From the NCBI GenBank assembly GCA_015680685.1, contig MNCI01009293.1, positions 408,684 through 472,683 on the forward strand: 64,000 nt of DNA, in the 5' to 3' direction. This DNA is from Gnetum montanum (lineage: Eukaryota; Streptophyta; Gnetopsida; Gnetales; Gnetaceae). Below are positions 1 to 10,150 of this stretch, piece after piece. Under the pieces are notes generated by a model. That model saw only the letters and a program-made list of their open reading frames with translations, did not search any database and was not told the origin of the DNA. A program made the position numbers and the translations under genes. Each line of letters opens with the position of its first letter. The stretch's first letter is position 1.

Positions 1-635
1 CAAGTACAAAAAACATCAAATCCTCTTGAAGTCACATCCTTGTCTATCCCTTTAATCCTTTCCAACTTTAAAAACTACCAAGGTCATAAGTTCATTATAT
101 ATTTCATTAAGAAAGAGCCCTCATATTTCCAAAACAAGGAACACCATAGAGTTTTGTGGATGGATGGATGACATGGACTCACTACCTATTATCATGAAAA
201 AGAAACTATGTCTTAGTTAATAATAATAAAATTCAAAGATAGAATCCAGACATTAACAATCAAATAACATTATTGTACAAATCATCATCAATAGCAGCAA
301 CAATTGCACTTAGTCTTGGTAGCAATAAAGGAAAATAAAACAAACATAAGAAAAACATTAGAAAAACTCAAACTAAATAAAGTAAAGTATATAAGAACTT
401 ATAAAATATTTAAGAAAGAGAAAAATATCCTAAAGATGGTGTAAAATAAAAAAGTGTAAAAACTGAAGACCAACTTTAATAAATTAGCATGATTGACCAT
501 CTCCCCCATGACTGGGTTGGAAGGAGGAGATCCAAAAAATTGAGTGTGCCTACCCATTCTTTGAGGTGTTCTGGTCATTGACTTGCTTAGGCGCATGAAA
601 AGGTTTTATTTATTGCATGTTGACCAAGAGTTTCT
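1..635 (-). other. 3' noncoding region of A1
   Basis: No coding potential beyond chance. On the + strand it holds an A-rich stretch at about 330-480, which is a pyrimidine-rich tract in the element's own sense. It also contains text shared with A4 (about 32450-33010), including the phrase ctaccaaggtcataagttc near position 75. The same tract follows the integrase in A3, A4 and A5. Confidence 0.7.
497..513 (-). promoter_or_regulatory. Internal polypurine motif after pol of A1
   Basis: Read on the minus strand this is AGTCATGGGGGAGATGG. It resembles the polypurine tract that abuts the 3' LTR of A6 (AGTCATGGGGGTA) but sits just downstream of the integrase frame, several kilobases from any expected 3' LTR. 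The same internal position is occupied in A3, A4 and A5. Confidence 0.5.
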
Positions 636-1494
636 TGTTTGGGATTTTAGGTTTATATATTAACATGGCCCCAGAAGAAAAGGTTTCATAAATAACATAA
701 GGCCCCTCCCATAACATTTGAAACTTGGTTCTTTGTGGTACATGTGTGGGATCCTAGTAGAGGACCTTATCTCCCAATTGAAATTTTTCCTTCCTAATCC
801 TAAGGTCATGTTGTTGCTTGTTGAATGCCTTGTGAACCTTGTTAGATAACAAGGCTACCAATTGATTCTCGTCTAGTAAGTTGAGGTTCATCAATATTTC
901 TTTTTGTGCTAGACTTAGGTCAAGGTCAAGGTCACAAGCTGTTAATAGTGTACATAGCTCAGCTTGAATTGGAAGTATTGGCAATTTTTCGTACATAAGT
1001 TCATCGAGAGAGTAGCCAATAGGAAGTTTCCATGTGGAGCAATAGGCCCAAATGGCATCATTGAGTTTTNNNNNNNNNNNNNNNNNNNNNNNNNNNNNNN
1101 NNNNTTATGTCCATTTCATACAATAGTCAATAGTGACTATGATTTACACCTTTCCATTTGACATGGGTGTAATGAGACCCATGAAGGTAATGCCTTAGAT
1201 GTTGAAGGGTTTGAGTGGTTGGATCCACCACTAAGGTCCCTCCATACAAGTAGTCATTCCACCATCATGTTGGCAACATTCACAAGAGTGGACGAATTGG
1301 TCATCATCCCTAAAAAGTGTTGGCCAATGATACCTTGCCATGAGGATCTTAATGGTCATGCATCTCCTAGCATAGTGGCCCCCATAAGGATGCTCATGAG
1401 CATCTTGGAGAACATGTTGTTGATCAACATAAAGAACATACCAATGAATTAAGCCATCAACACACACCCTGTAAAGATGTCTGTTGATCTCCAT
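636..1494 (-). pseudogene. Integrase remnant of A1
   Basis: DNA-strand-transfer enzyme of the element. The N-terminal HHCC zinc-binding domain is clear at 1494-1231 (HPYGGH, then WPTLF, then CECC). The start of the catalytic core follows (MSNGK, then the TIDY strand with the first Asp) at about 1200-1110. After a short N gap the C-terminal part resumes with KLNDAIWAY, a leucine-rich LNLLDEN stretch and FQLGDKVLY. The middle of the core, with the second Asp and catalytic Glu, is missing or hidden by the gap. Stops interrupt the end. No chromodomain is seen. Confidence 0.85.
1070..1104. other. Assembly gap (35 N)
   Basis: Run of N inside the A1 integrase. More than 35 bases of coding sequence are missing compared with related copies, so the gap size is probably nominal or coincides with a deletion. 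Confidence 0.95.
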
Positions 1495-2436
1495 GAAGCA
1501 TTTTTCCTGGTAAAGAAACTATTGTTTCTTCCTATGATCCCACTCTTGTGGAATCTCCTTGGTGAGGAGATAGGTGAGAATGTCATCGTACCAATTTGAT
1601 TCAGTGGGAATTTATTCAATTATAGCCTTAGAAAAGGAGCTCATTAGGAAACTGATCTAACAATGGGCTCTCCTCCTCTTTTTTGTTCCATCATAATAGA
1701 GACAAGTGGTTAGCAACCACATTCTCGATTCCCTTTTAATCTACCATTGTAAGATTGAATTCTTACAAGATCACTAGCCATCGTTTGACACAAGCACTTA
1801 CTATTGGTTTGTTCATCTGGAACCAGATTACACTTTGGTTTGTGTGCAAGAACACCTAGTACCCAAGCACATAGTGCCTGAATTCCTCCAAGGAAAACAC
1901 CACTATCATCAATTCTTTCTTTATTATGGTGTAATTTAGCTATGCACCCAAAATGCTTCTACTCATGTAGTGGATGTAGTAAGGACATTTCTAATCATCC
2001 AACTGCATGAGCACAACTCCCAAGGCATAATTCAATGCATCTATCATGATGTGAAAAGGTCTGGATAAGTTAGGTGCTCGTAGAATTGGAGTCTCCATGA
2101 GCTTCTACTTGAGATGCTGGAATGCATTCTCACATTCCTTGGTCCAAACAAATGGAACATCCTTCTTTGTTAGCTCTATTGATAGTTTAGTGATCTTAGA
2201 GAAATTCTCAATGAATCACCAGTAGTAGCCAATGTGTCCAAGTAATGACCTCACATCTTTAACTATTTCTAGTTATCTGGTAATTTATTAGATGACCCTT
2301 ATTTTTTTAGAGTTCACCTTGATCCATTTTTCAAAAATTATATTCCCCAAAAAAATTCCTTCTTGGACCATCAAGTGCCTTTGTTGCTAGTTAAGCCTAA
2401 GATCTATCTCCACATACCTTTCTAGCACTTTCTCAA
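1495..2436 (-). pseudogene. RNase H and C-terminal RT remnant of A1
   Basis: Degrades the RNA strand during reverse transcription; part of the gag-pol polyprotein. Minus-strand translation in shifting frames gives the gypsy RNase H signatures ALNYALGVVL, KKELMIVVFSLEEFRHYVLGY and ENVVANHLS, preceded on the RT side by the connection region. Stops are frequent. The segment ends abruptly at 2436 where A2 is inserted; the rest of RT resumes at 8527. Confidence 0.8.
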
Positions 2437-3289
2437 TGATGAGTCATGAATCTGTCAACCCCAATATTGGATACTAATATCAAAGCCTAGGAAGCAATGT
2501 CAAATATCCAATATCATCTTCTCCATGCTAGCTTATAAATACAACACTTGGGTTTACAATTTGAACAACAATAGAGAGAAGACTCATTTTTTATAGTCTT
2601 TCTTAGAGTTCTATTATTTCCAATGCATGCTCGTAGTGTGATTTTTGTAGTCATACGACACCTTTGTTCAACTGTGATGTACTTGGACACATTAGATGAT
2701 TGGAAATAAATATCAAGATTACTTCCATCATTATTACATTCACTTAGATTTATTATTTATTTAATTATTACTTTAATTATTTAATTATTTAATATTCTCT
2801 TTAGTTAATGTTTCCATTTATTGCTTTTTACTATTCCTGTTATTAAGTGGAATGCATACACCTTAATCATGAGCATTTTAAGAGTAAGTACTTGGTAGTC
2901 CAGAAATGTATCGTTTGGCACACCCAGTGACATATGCTTGGCAATCCTAGAAGTAGTCTCACAAAGTCCAAAACATATATAAATGATGAAGAGTAGATAC
3001 CCATTGCATGTAGGCTAGTTAGATTCTATTTTCCATTGTTCATTAGATTAATTAATTTATCTCTTTATCATCATTAGGAGTAGCATATAATTAAACAACA
3101 TCATATGTCTCACTTTGGACTAAACCGTATGTGACAAAGCTACCACTAGTCCAAGGGGAAAGACAACAAACTACGATGAAAGCATAACGACCTAGATGCC
3201 ACAACTATTCCCATCCATGGACTTTGACTGGATCATGTGTGAATGCTTGTGATTCATATGGTTGTGTAGGGCTACCTCGTCACTTATTA
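2437..3289 (+). repeat. 5' LTR of A2 (853 bp)
   Basis: Starts TGATGAGTCATG and ends GTCACTTATTA just before the primer site. U3 has AATATTGG and ATATC-type repeats at about 2466-2515. A TATA box (TTATAAAT) lies at 2533-2540. The length matches the solo LTR at 45854-46706 (853 bp). Confidence 0.9.
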
Positions 3290-3290
3290 T

Positions 3291-3309
3291 TGGTGCCATT
3301 GTCGAGGAT
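3291..3309 (+). promoter_or_regulatory. Primer-binding site of A2, tRNA-Asp type
   Basis: TGGTGCCATTGTCGAGGAT matches TGGCGCCGTTGTCGGGGAT, close to the complement of the plant tRNA-Asp 3' end, at 16 of 19 positions. All three differences are C-to-T or G-to-A changes. It lies one base after the LTR end. Confidence 0.85.
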
Positions 3310-3414
3310 GGTGCTAGTTATCTGGATTAGTTACATCATACATGATCACTATAATGGTATTAATGATATATCTTTTAGAAAATATTAAATCACACACACC
3401 ATAAACCAAAAATA

Positions 3415-5920
3415 ATGTCTCTTCCACAATGAAGTGATAATGCACAATATAATGACAACATTCATTGGAGAACTAATGAGATATATAGTGAGAAAAATTG
3501 GAGCGACCAACCTTATGGAAGGGTTTGTTATGATCATGACCACCCTGATGACACTCAAAGACTACATTCATCTAAGGTAGACAATTTTGGAGAAGATGAA
3601 GGGTCTTGAACTAGGGGAGGCCTCAAGGCCTAATACCTCCTCGAAATCAAGAAATGATAAATTATGGGACCTTAAGAAACATCATAGAAGCCATGGCAAT
3701 CCTTCCAGCTCCTCATCTTCCTCTTTTCTCTCAATGTCTAGTTCTAATGAATTTGAACATAGGTATGAAGATAAAGTTCCACTAAAGGATTAGAATAAAA
3801 ATAAAAATTGAACCTGCAGGAACACTCACAGTCATCAACATGAGCATAGACAAAATCATCACAATCAACCAAATTGAAATTTTCATCACAACCTATCTAA
3901 TGACAATGAACCCTTTTTAGCCATTCCAAGCCTAATGTAGATCACAGAGGGAGTTAAGATATCTCGCAGGCATTGCAAAGAGAGTTACCTACCCAAGCTT
4001 GATATGAATAATATTCCTAAATTTGTAGGAGGTTATGATTTAGATCCACAACATCATTTACAAGCCTTCCATGATGCCTATATTTTCTACAACATTGAAA
4101 GTGGGTGGAAAAATATTAAGCTCTTTCTTAGGATACTGATTGATAGAGCTGAAGTGTGGTATAGATTGTTAAAACAAAATTTAATCCAGTGATGATCTAC
4201 AATGTTGAAACTCTTCAACAAGAAATACCAGACCTATGCGAGGGTGTCCAACCTAAGGAGACAAATCTAAGAATGGAAGCAAGACTAGCATGAACCCTTA
4301 GACATGGCCTTAGATAGATATTATTTCCTACTAAAAAGATGCCCAAGCTATGGTTTCTCCAAGGAAAGGCAACTTTTCACATCATAGATGGGATTCGAAA
4401 TGAAACAAGAGAGACCCTTGGAATGTATGCTCTAGGTCAATTATACGAGCTACAGTCCCATCATATTTGAGAACTAATTGAACATGTGGAAAAAGAAGAA
4501 GGAGAGATATGCAAATGGAAGAATGTTGAGAAAAATCACTAGGACCCAACTCTTCAATAGAAGAAGATCCATATCTATGATAAGGAGAAAGAAACTACTC
4601 TTGATAAGGTGATTCTGCAACAAACCTTGCTGATACAAAACTCTATTGATGAACTTGAAGCAAAGTTTAATAGGATGTCGATATGGATATATGAAAACAT
4701 TATAACTCTTATTGAGACAGTTGAAGAGAGGATCATGCAAAACAAGCTAAGAAATCATAATAAACAAAGGATATAGAACTAACAAATAGCTAGGAATGCT
4801 TTTTGGAAAATAAGAAAAATGGTTGACAAAAGTGAGGCTATAGACTCAACCACAAACAAAGATAATGGATGTGACATCTACATATACGACCATCCAAAGG
4901 GCCATTTTCCAATCTTGTTACATCTACATGAGTATTAGGTAGGTGCATTAAATTTAAAATTTGTATAGAAGCACATGCCTGAGAGATTTCCTCTTCCACA
5001 AGGTAATTATAGAGAGTCCCACCACCAGTTGTACTACCCTAGGGGGACTTATTACCAATCTCAACACTATCATCAACCATAGTGGCAAAAACCATAGTTG
5101 TGGGGAAGGCCACCACCAAATTAGCCATATCCTTCCTATCCACCAAAACCACATGGATATTATGTTCAACACCTTTTTTTTCCAACTAGTTCTACATCCT
5201 TTACTTTGAATTGCCACAACCACTCTCCCAAGTACCATCAACCCATGAAATCTTCTAAAGGATCACCACCTTGTTCCTCTTACCATTCATCCTACCCTCA
5301 ATATTCTCATACTACATCTCATCACATGCCACCACCAAGGACACAAGAAGGTTTTGCACCACAATATTAACAAATGAACACCACTTGTGTTGCATATGTA
5401 TATAGACATGCTAACACCAGTGGATCTCAGTCACAATGTTGGAAACATCCCTTCTAGAGGAAAGGTCATAAGCCAAAGCAAAAGACTCATGGATATACCA
5501 CATCATCCAAACTAGCATAATTTTAATCTAGTGCAATGCCTCCCTTTTCACCACTACTATCCTTTGATCCTACACATAGGTCACCATCCATCATTACTCT
5601 AATTCCAAACCTAAGCAATGAATCTACAAGCATGGGAAGACAAAAAAATCCATGCATACCATATCATGATTAAGGATGCAATCGTGGGCTAGACATCCAA
5701 CATATTAACACACCTCATACCCTGACCCACCAAACATTTGATAATCAAGTGTGTGACCAACAATTTTTTCACTCAGCCACTGCAACATCAAAAGATACCT
5801 AGTGGCCTAAGGATGAATGATTACCAATGTTTTATACATGCATGAATCCTATCTATCCACTTATTAATCTTTGTCACAGCCAAATGTTTAGTCGTGAGGG
5901 TCACCACCCATTATAATCTT
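3415..5920 (+). pseudogene. gag remnant of A2
   Basis: Capsid protein gene of the element. The first ATG in the expected place is at 3415 (MSLPQ, then a stop), about 105 bases after the primer site. A low-complexity serine-rich part follows (near 3710-3750), then the capsid core at 4004-4440 (NNIPKFVGGYDLDPQHH, AFHDAY, RAEVWYRLL). An acidic/lysine-rich helical region lies at 4480-4740. A Cys/His-like motif GCDIYIYDHPKGH is near 4868-4910, where A1 has GCDICHYEHPKGCC. Stops and frameshifts are scattered throughout. The homology fades before 5920, where pol should begin but does not. Confidence 0.8.
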
Positions 5921-7734
5921 CAGGATTCATAAGTGTTTTCCATCTTCTTCTTCTTTTACAGTTTTTTGTCATTTTCTTATTCTTTTTAACTTTTTCTATT
6001 TGTTGCTTTTATCTTCTTTGTTAGTAATCTCGCTTATGAATAAAATGATCATGTTGCCCATTGAGGTAAGGTTTTCTCTATGTTGTTGAGTCATAAGGGA
6101 TTGATTATTTGAATAGTGAGACCATGTCATCCATCCACTCATTCCATTATTAAGAGGTTCTTGCTCTAGTCATAATAATATTTTTTTCATCATCCAACCT
6201 AACAATAAATTCATCATCATTGTGTTTGGACAAAAGAGTGCAAAACCAAGGTGGAATGTAAGGGACATCAAGGGGATTTTTGGATTCTCTTTGGTGACTT
6301 CTATATGTTCTATCATGTTTTTGAGGTTGTACCTATATCCTTGTAGATCTAATGAAAAATGGAAGTAATAGTATCATAAAAAAAAGGCACTAAATAAATT
6401 TTGTGGGTACCACTAGAAAGACATGTACCCATGCCTAAAGGTTGGCGGCTTCTTAAAAATTCCATCAAGAAAAAAAAACAAACACATGTGTGCCATCAAA
6501 AAGCTCCTCCCTTGGATAAAATGCCAAGTGATGTTACTCCTTGCAACTATGATAGTCTTATGATTGTCGGCCGATATGATGAAACAATGTGATGTCACTA
6601 AAATGTGGTTTGGACTTGGTTTGAATCTTGGAAAGAAGGACTCATGATTATTTAACAATTAATAACACACTAGGATTCATTGTGCCCATGGTAAGGCACC
6701 TCATGTCCCAATTTCTACAATGCATCTCATCTTATTGTCCAATTGATCCTAACTTCTGGTTTTGTGTAACATAGAGTTATTATCTCAAATTGGTGATTTT
6801 AACATGTGTGTTTTGTTGCACAGGTATGTGATGCATTCAACCCCTTTATTGCCTACAAACATTTTTAGGTGTGGCTATACAAGGACATCATAGGCTAAAG
6901 CCTGCTTTGGGGAGGATCCACTTGTGTAACTTTTGTGACTTGTACTTGTTTGATACAACCACATCATTCTTAACCTTCCAAGTGCATAATTGTTAAATTT
7001 TTTTGTTTCCCTTCTAATGTAACTTGATTCATCCACAACCTTGATTTCAATGCCATTTTTTCTTTCTTCTTCTAAAGCTTTTCACATCGACAACTCCACC
7101 TTATTACAATTTTAATGCCTCAAACTAATTTTCCACTTATCCTATAACTATGGACATAACCTCAAACCTTCTAACCAATCACAGAGCTTCATTTTCCATG
7201 CTCACTTGGCCCCATTTAATGCATATTCTCGGACCCTGATATCGAGTACCCAATATCAGGTGGGATGTGACATCAGATACCTAATATTGAGTACCTGATA
7301 TTGAGTCACACAAAACCTATATATATGGTCCCCATAGTGCCCAAACTTCATTCTCATCATTTATAGCTAGGGGAGTTGTTCAAATTTTCTCTCATGACTC
7401 AGAGCTCTGCACACCCACTTTTCACTTGCAATATTTGGCTCTCTACTACTCTAATTTTTGTGCCATTTGAATCTATTTGAACTTGGAGTATTTAAGTTAG
7501 TCATGGGAGGTGCTTGCATGGAAAACTTGTTCTAATTTTTGATAATTTGCTATCACCCAGAGGGTATTATAAGAGTAAGAGTGTTAAAAAATTTAGGTGT
7601 TATCATGAATAATCAATCATATTAATGTCAAAAACCTTAATTTCTCCACCCAAGAAACCATAACCATCATTATAATCCACACATAAGGAAAAAGGAACCA
7701 ATTGTGAAGGGTCGTAAAATATGATAAACACTTT
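5921..7734 (+). other. 3' noncoding region of A2
   Basis: Begins with a pyrimidine-rich tract at about 5936-6030, which in other copies follows the integrase, so the pol deletion junction lies close to 5920-5936. At about 6901-6926 is the block CCTGCTTTGGGGAGG, conserved in A3, A4 and A6 and more weakly in A5. An internal promoter-like block follows at about 7236-7325. A polypurine-like AGTCATGGGAGG lies at 7499-7510. Sequence matching the ORF3 start region of A3 lies at about 7480-7720 and is heavily mutated. Confidence 0.65.
7236..7325 (+). promoter_or_regulatory. Internal promoter-like block of A2
   Basis: Repeats of TGATATTGAGTACC type (positions about 7238-7308, with ATATC/GATAT dyads) are followed by a TATA-like CCTATATATAT. 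The arrangement, repeats then TATA, copies the U3 of this family's LTRs, but the block lies inside the element. A3 and A5 have the same feature at the same place. Confidence 0.5.
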
Positions 7735-8521
7735 TCTAGTCTCCTCCATTCTACCCTATAAATATAGCACTTGGGTGCATAGTCTGAACAACAATAGAGA
7801 GAAGATAGTTTTAGTAATCAATTTTTGATAGTCTTACTTAGAGTTCTATTATTCCTAGTGCATGCTCGTAGTGTGATGTTTGTAGTCATACAACACCTTT
7901 GTTTGAGTGTGACATATTTGGACATGTTACATAACTAGAAATAAAGATCAAGATTACTTCCATCATTGCTGCATTCACTTAGATTTATTATTACTTTAAT
8001 TATTTAATTATTTACTATTCTCTTTAATTAATGTTTCCATTTATTGCTATTTACTATTCCTGTTATTAAGTGGAATGTATATGCCTTAATCATGAGCATT
8101 GAAGTGTAAGTACTTGGTAATGCAGTAGTGTATCATTTGGCACACCCAATGACATACACTTGGCAATCCAAAAAGTAGTCTCACAAAGTCTAATATGTAT
8201 ACAAATGATTAAGAGTAGAGTCTAATATTCATTCACACTTGGCTAGTTAGATTCTATTTTCCATTGTTCATTAGCTTAATTAATTTATCTCTTTATCATC
8301 ATTAGGAGTAGCATAGAATTAGACAACATCATATGCCTCACTTTGGACTAAACCATATGTGATAAAAGCTATGACTATAGTCTATGTGGAAAGACAATGA
8401 ACTATGATCAAAGCATAACGATCTAGATCCACAACTAGTCCCATCCATGGAATTCAACCAAATCGTGCGTGAACGCTTGTGATTAATATGGTTGGGCATA
8501 GGGGTACCTCGTCGCTTATCA
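7735..8521 (+). repeat. 3' LTR of A2, U3 truncated
   Basis: From the TATA box (CTATAAATA at 7756-7764) to the end at 8521 it parallels the 5' LTR (765 versus 757 bases). Upstream of the TATA the text does not match the 5' LTR U3 but runs into ORF3-region sequence. A deletion joining the ORF3 region to the LTR just before its TATA box would explain this. The left boundary is approximate. Confidence 0.75.
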
Positions 8522-8526
8522 CTCAA
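8522..8526. repeat. Target-site duplication of A2 (CTCAA)
   Basis: CTCAA here repeats CTCAA at 2432-2436. Removing A2 and one copy restores the expected RT reading of A1. Confidence 0.9.
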
Positions 8527-9470
8527 GATAGTCCAGGACTTTCTCAAATGTAGCCCCATAGGTGGAGAATCCATCCATGTAGACTTCCACCTTGCTACCA
8601 ATTTGCTATTGAAAGATGCTTAGGACAAGGCATAGTAAGGTAGTAGGGGCATTACATAGGTCAAATGACATCTTTCTATATGTGAAAGTTCCCTAGGGAC
8701 TTATGAATGTTTTTTTGACCTGATCCTTTGGTACAATCTAATTTTGGTTATAGCCACTATAACCATCTAGAAAGCTATAGTAGCAATGCGTAGAAATGGT
8801 GTCCAATACCTAGTCTAAAAATGATGATGGAAAGTGATCTTTATAAGTTGCTTTACTCAACAACCTGAAATCAATACAAACCCTCCATTTTCCATCCTTC
8901 TTTAGCACTATGACAAGTTGGCTAACCCACTTTCTATCCACAATGGGATAGATGAACCCTGCCTTAAGGAGTTGTTTAATCTCCTCTTTCACAATCTACT
9001 TTAGTTTGGGGTTCAACCATTTCTGTAGCTACCTATTTGGCTCGATGGAAGGATCTGTGTAGATTTGGTGCTAGAATATCCTAGGATTAATTCTAGTGAG
9101 TTCAGGATATGACCAAGCAAAGGGTGTTGACCATTTGTTAACCACCTCCAATAGCTTCTTTTTCTGTATAGGTGCAAGGTTGGCATTGATGATAACCAAC
9201 TTTTCATCAATTAGAAAGACATATTCCATTCTAGCCGATAAAGGTTTTAGATTAAGGGGCTCTTATTTAAATCTTTCAAGAATCTCCAACTCTCCCTAGT
9301 TAGTTTCATGAGGTTCATCATCAGAGAGTTGGTGATGAACTTACTTTAGTTCATTCATGCCTTTAATATAGGCACTTGTAAGGCTCTCAGTTGGTTCCAT
9401 GTATATTATTGAGCTACTATCAGGATCAACTATCAACCAGTGGGTGCCCTCCTATTTTGTCATTGTTGCA
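8527..9470 (-). pseudogene. RT, N-terminal part, and pre-RT region of A1
   Basis: RNA-dependent DNA polymerase of the element. Minus-strand reading gives KQLLKAGFIYPI, WVSQLVIVLKKDGKWRVCID, KDHFP and the GTFTY/LCNAP block, then the active-site region read as VEVYMDGFSTYG near 8600-8560. There the usual second Asp of the Y/F-x-D-D motif is Gly, so the copy is catalytically dead even apart from its stops. Upstream (9013-9300) is the linker also found in A4 (36400-36880). The C-terminal half continues at 2436. Confidence 0.85.
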
Positions 9471-10150
9471 TACAAACACCTTTGAATTTCTATTATATTA
9501 GCACACTGTTTACATGCTATGATAGATGTGCTTTTTACATATCATAATTTCTACACATAGTTGTACCATGTGTCACCATATGTGATGCATGGAACATGCT
9601 TCATCTCTATCTTTCCAAAATCATTTTCCTTGAGAATTTCTAAGAAGAGGTCTCTGACATGCATCAATGGTGCTCAACCAAGCACTTCCTATGATGATTG
9701 GGAAGTTTCCCTTGCAATTATTGATAGGAATCATCAAGAAGTTAGTAGGATAGGACTAGCTACAGATGGTGGTCATAATGTCCTCCACTAATTCCAAGTG
9801 AATGGTGATGGAATGATATGCGAACTCAAGAAAAATTTTTCTCTTCTTGAGTGGAGGTAGGTTCTAGGCTTTGTACATTTCATGAGAGATCAAATTTACA
9901 CCAAAACTTGAGTTTAGAAGAGCTTTGCAAGGCTCACTTCTAGCGATTTGAAAATAAATTAGGGGACTCCTTGGATTAGATCTTTTCCTTGGAAGATGGC
10001 TAACCTTAATCCAATCCATGACAACATGAGCCAACATCATGGTATGCACTTTTGGAGGCATTTGTTTTGAAAGGATGTCAAATGAGGTTGTAGAGGATGA
10101 AGGAGAAGCAAGGTCATTAGCCACTATTGTATGTGAGGGCTTAGAAGGAA
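9471..10150 (-). pseudogene. Aspartic protease remnant of A1
   Basis: Cleaves the polyprotein. The region at 10124-9864 shows PPKVHTMMLAHVV, a basic stretch, PLIYFQIA and the active-site segment ALLNSSFGVNLIS. A4 has ALLDSGFGVNMI and A5 ALLDLGSWVNLIS there, so the catalytic Asp has become Asn in A1. The downstream flap and WL region is at about 9860-9560. The motif style resembles the Athila/Tat side of Ty3/gypsy; that assignment is an inference. Confidence 0.75.

Larger units (their letters stand above)
2437..8521 (+). mobile_element. GYP-A copy A2, pol-less element inserted in A1
   Basis: Plus-strand element bounded by an LTR starting TGATGAGTCATG at 2437 and an LTR ending ACCTCGTCGCTTATCA at 8521. 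The five bases before it (CTCAA, 2432-2436) are repeated directly after it (8522-8526), so both ends of one insertion are present. The interior has a tRNA-Asp primer site and gag, then passes straight to the 3' noncoding region. Protease, RT, RNase H and integrase are absent, making it a gag-only, non-autonomous copy or a product of internal deletion. It splits the A1 RT gene. Confidence 0.9.
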
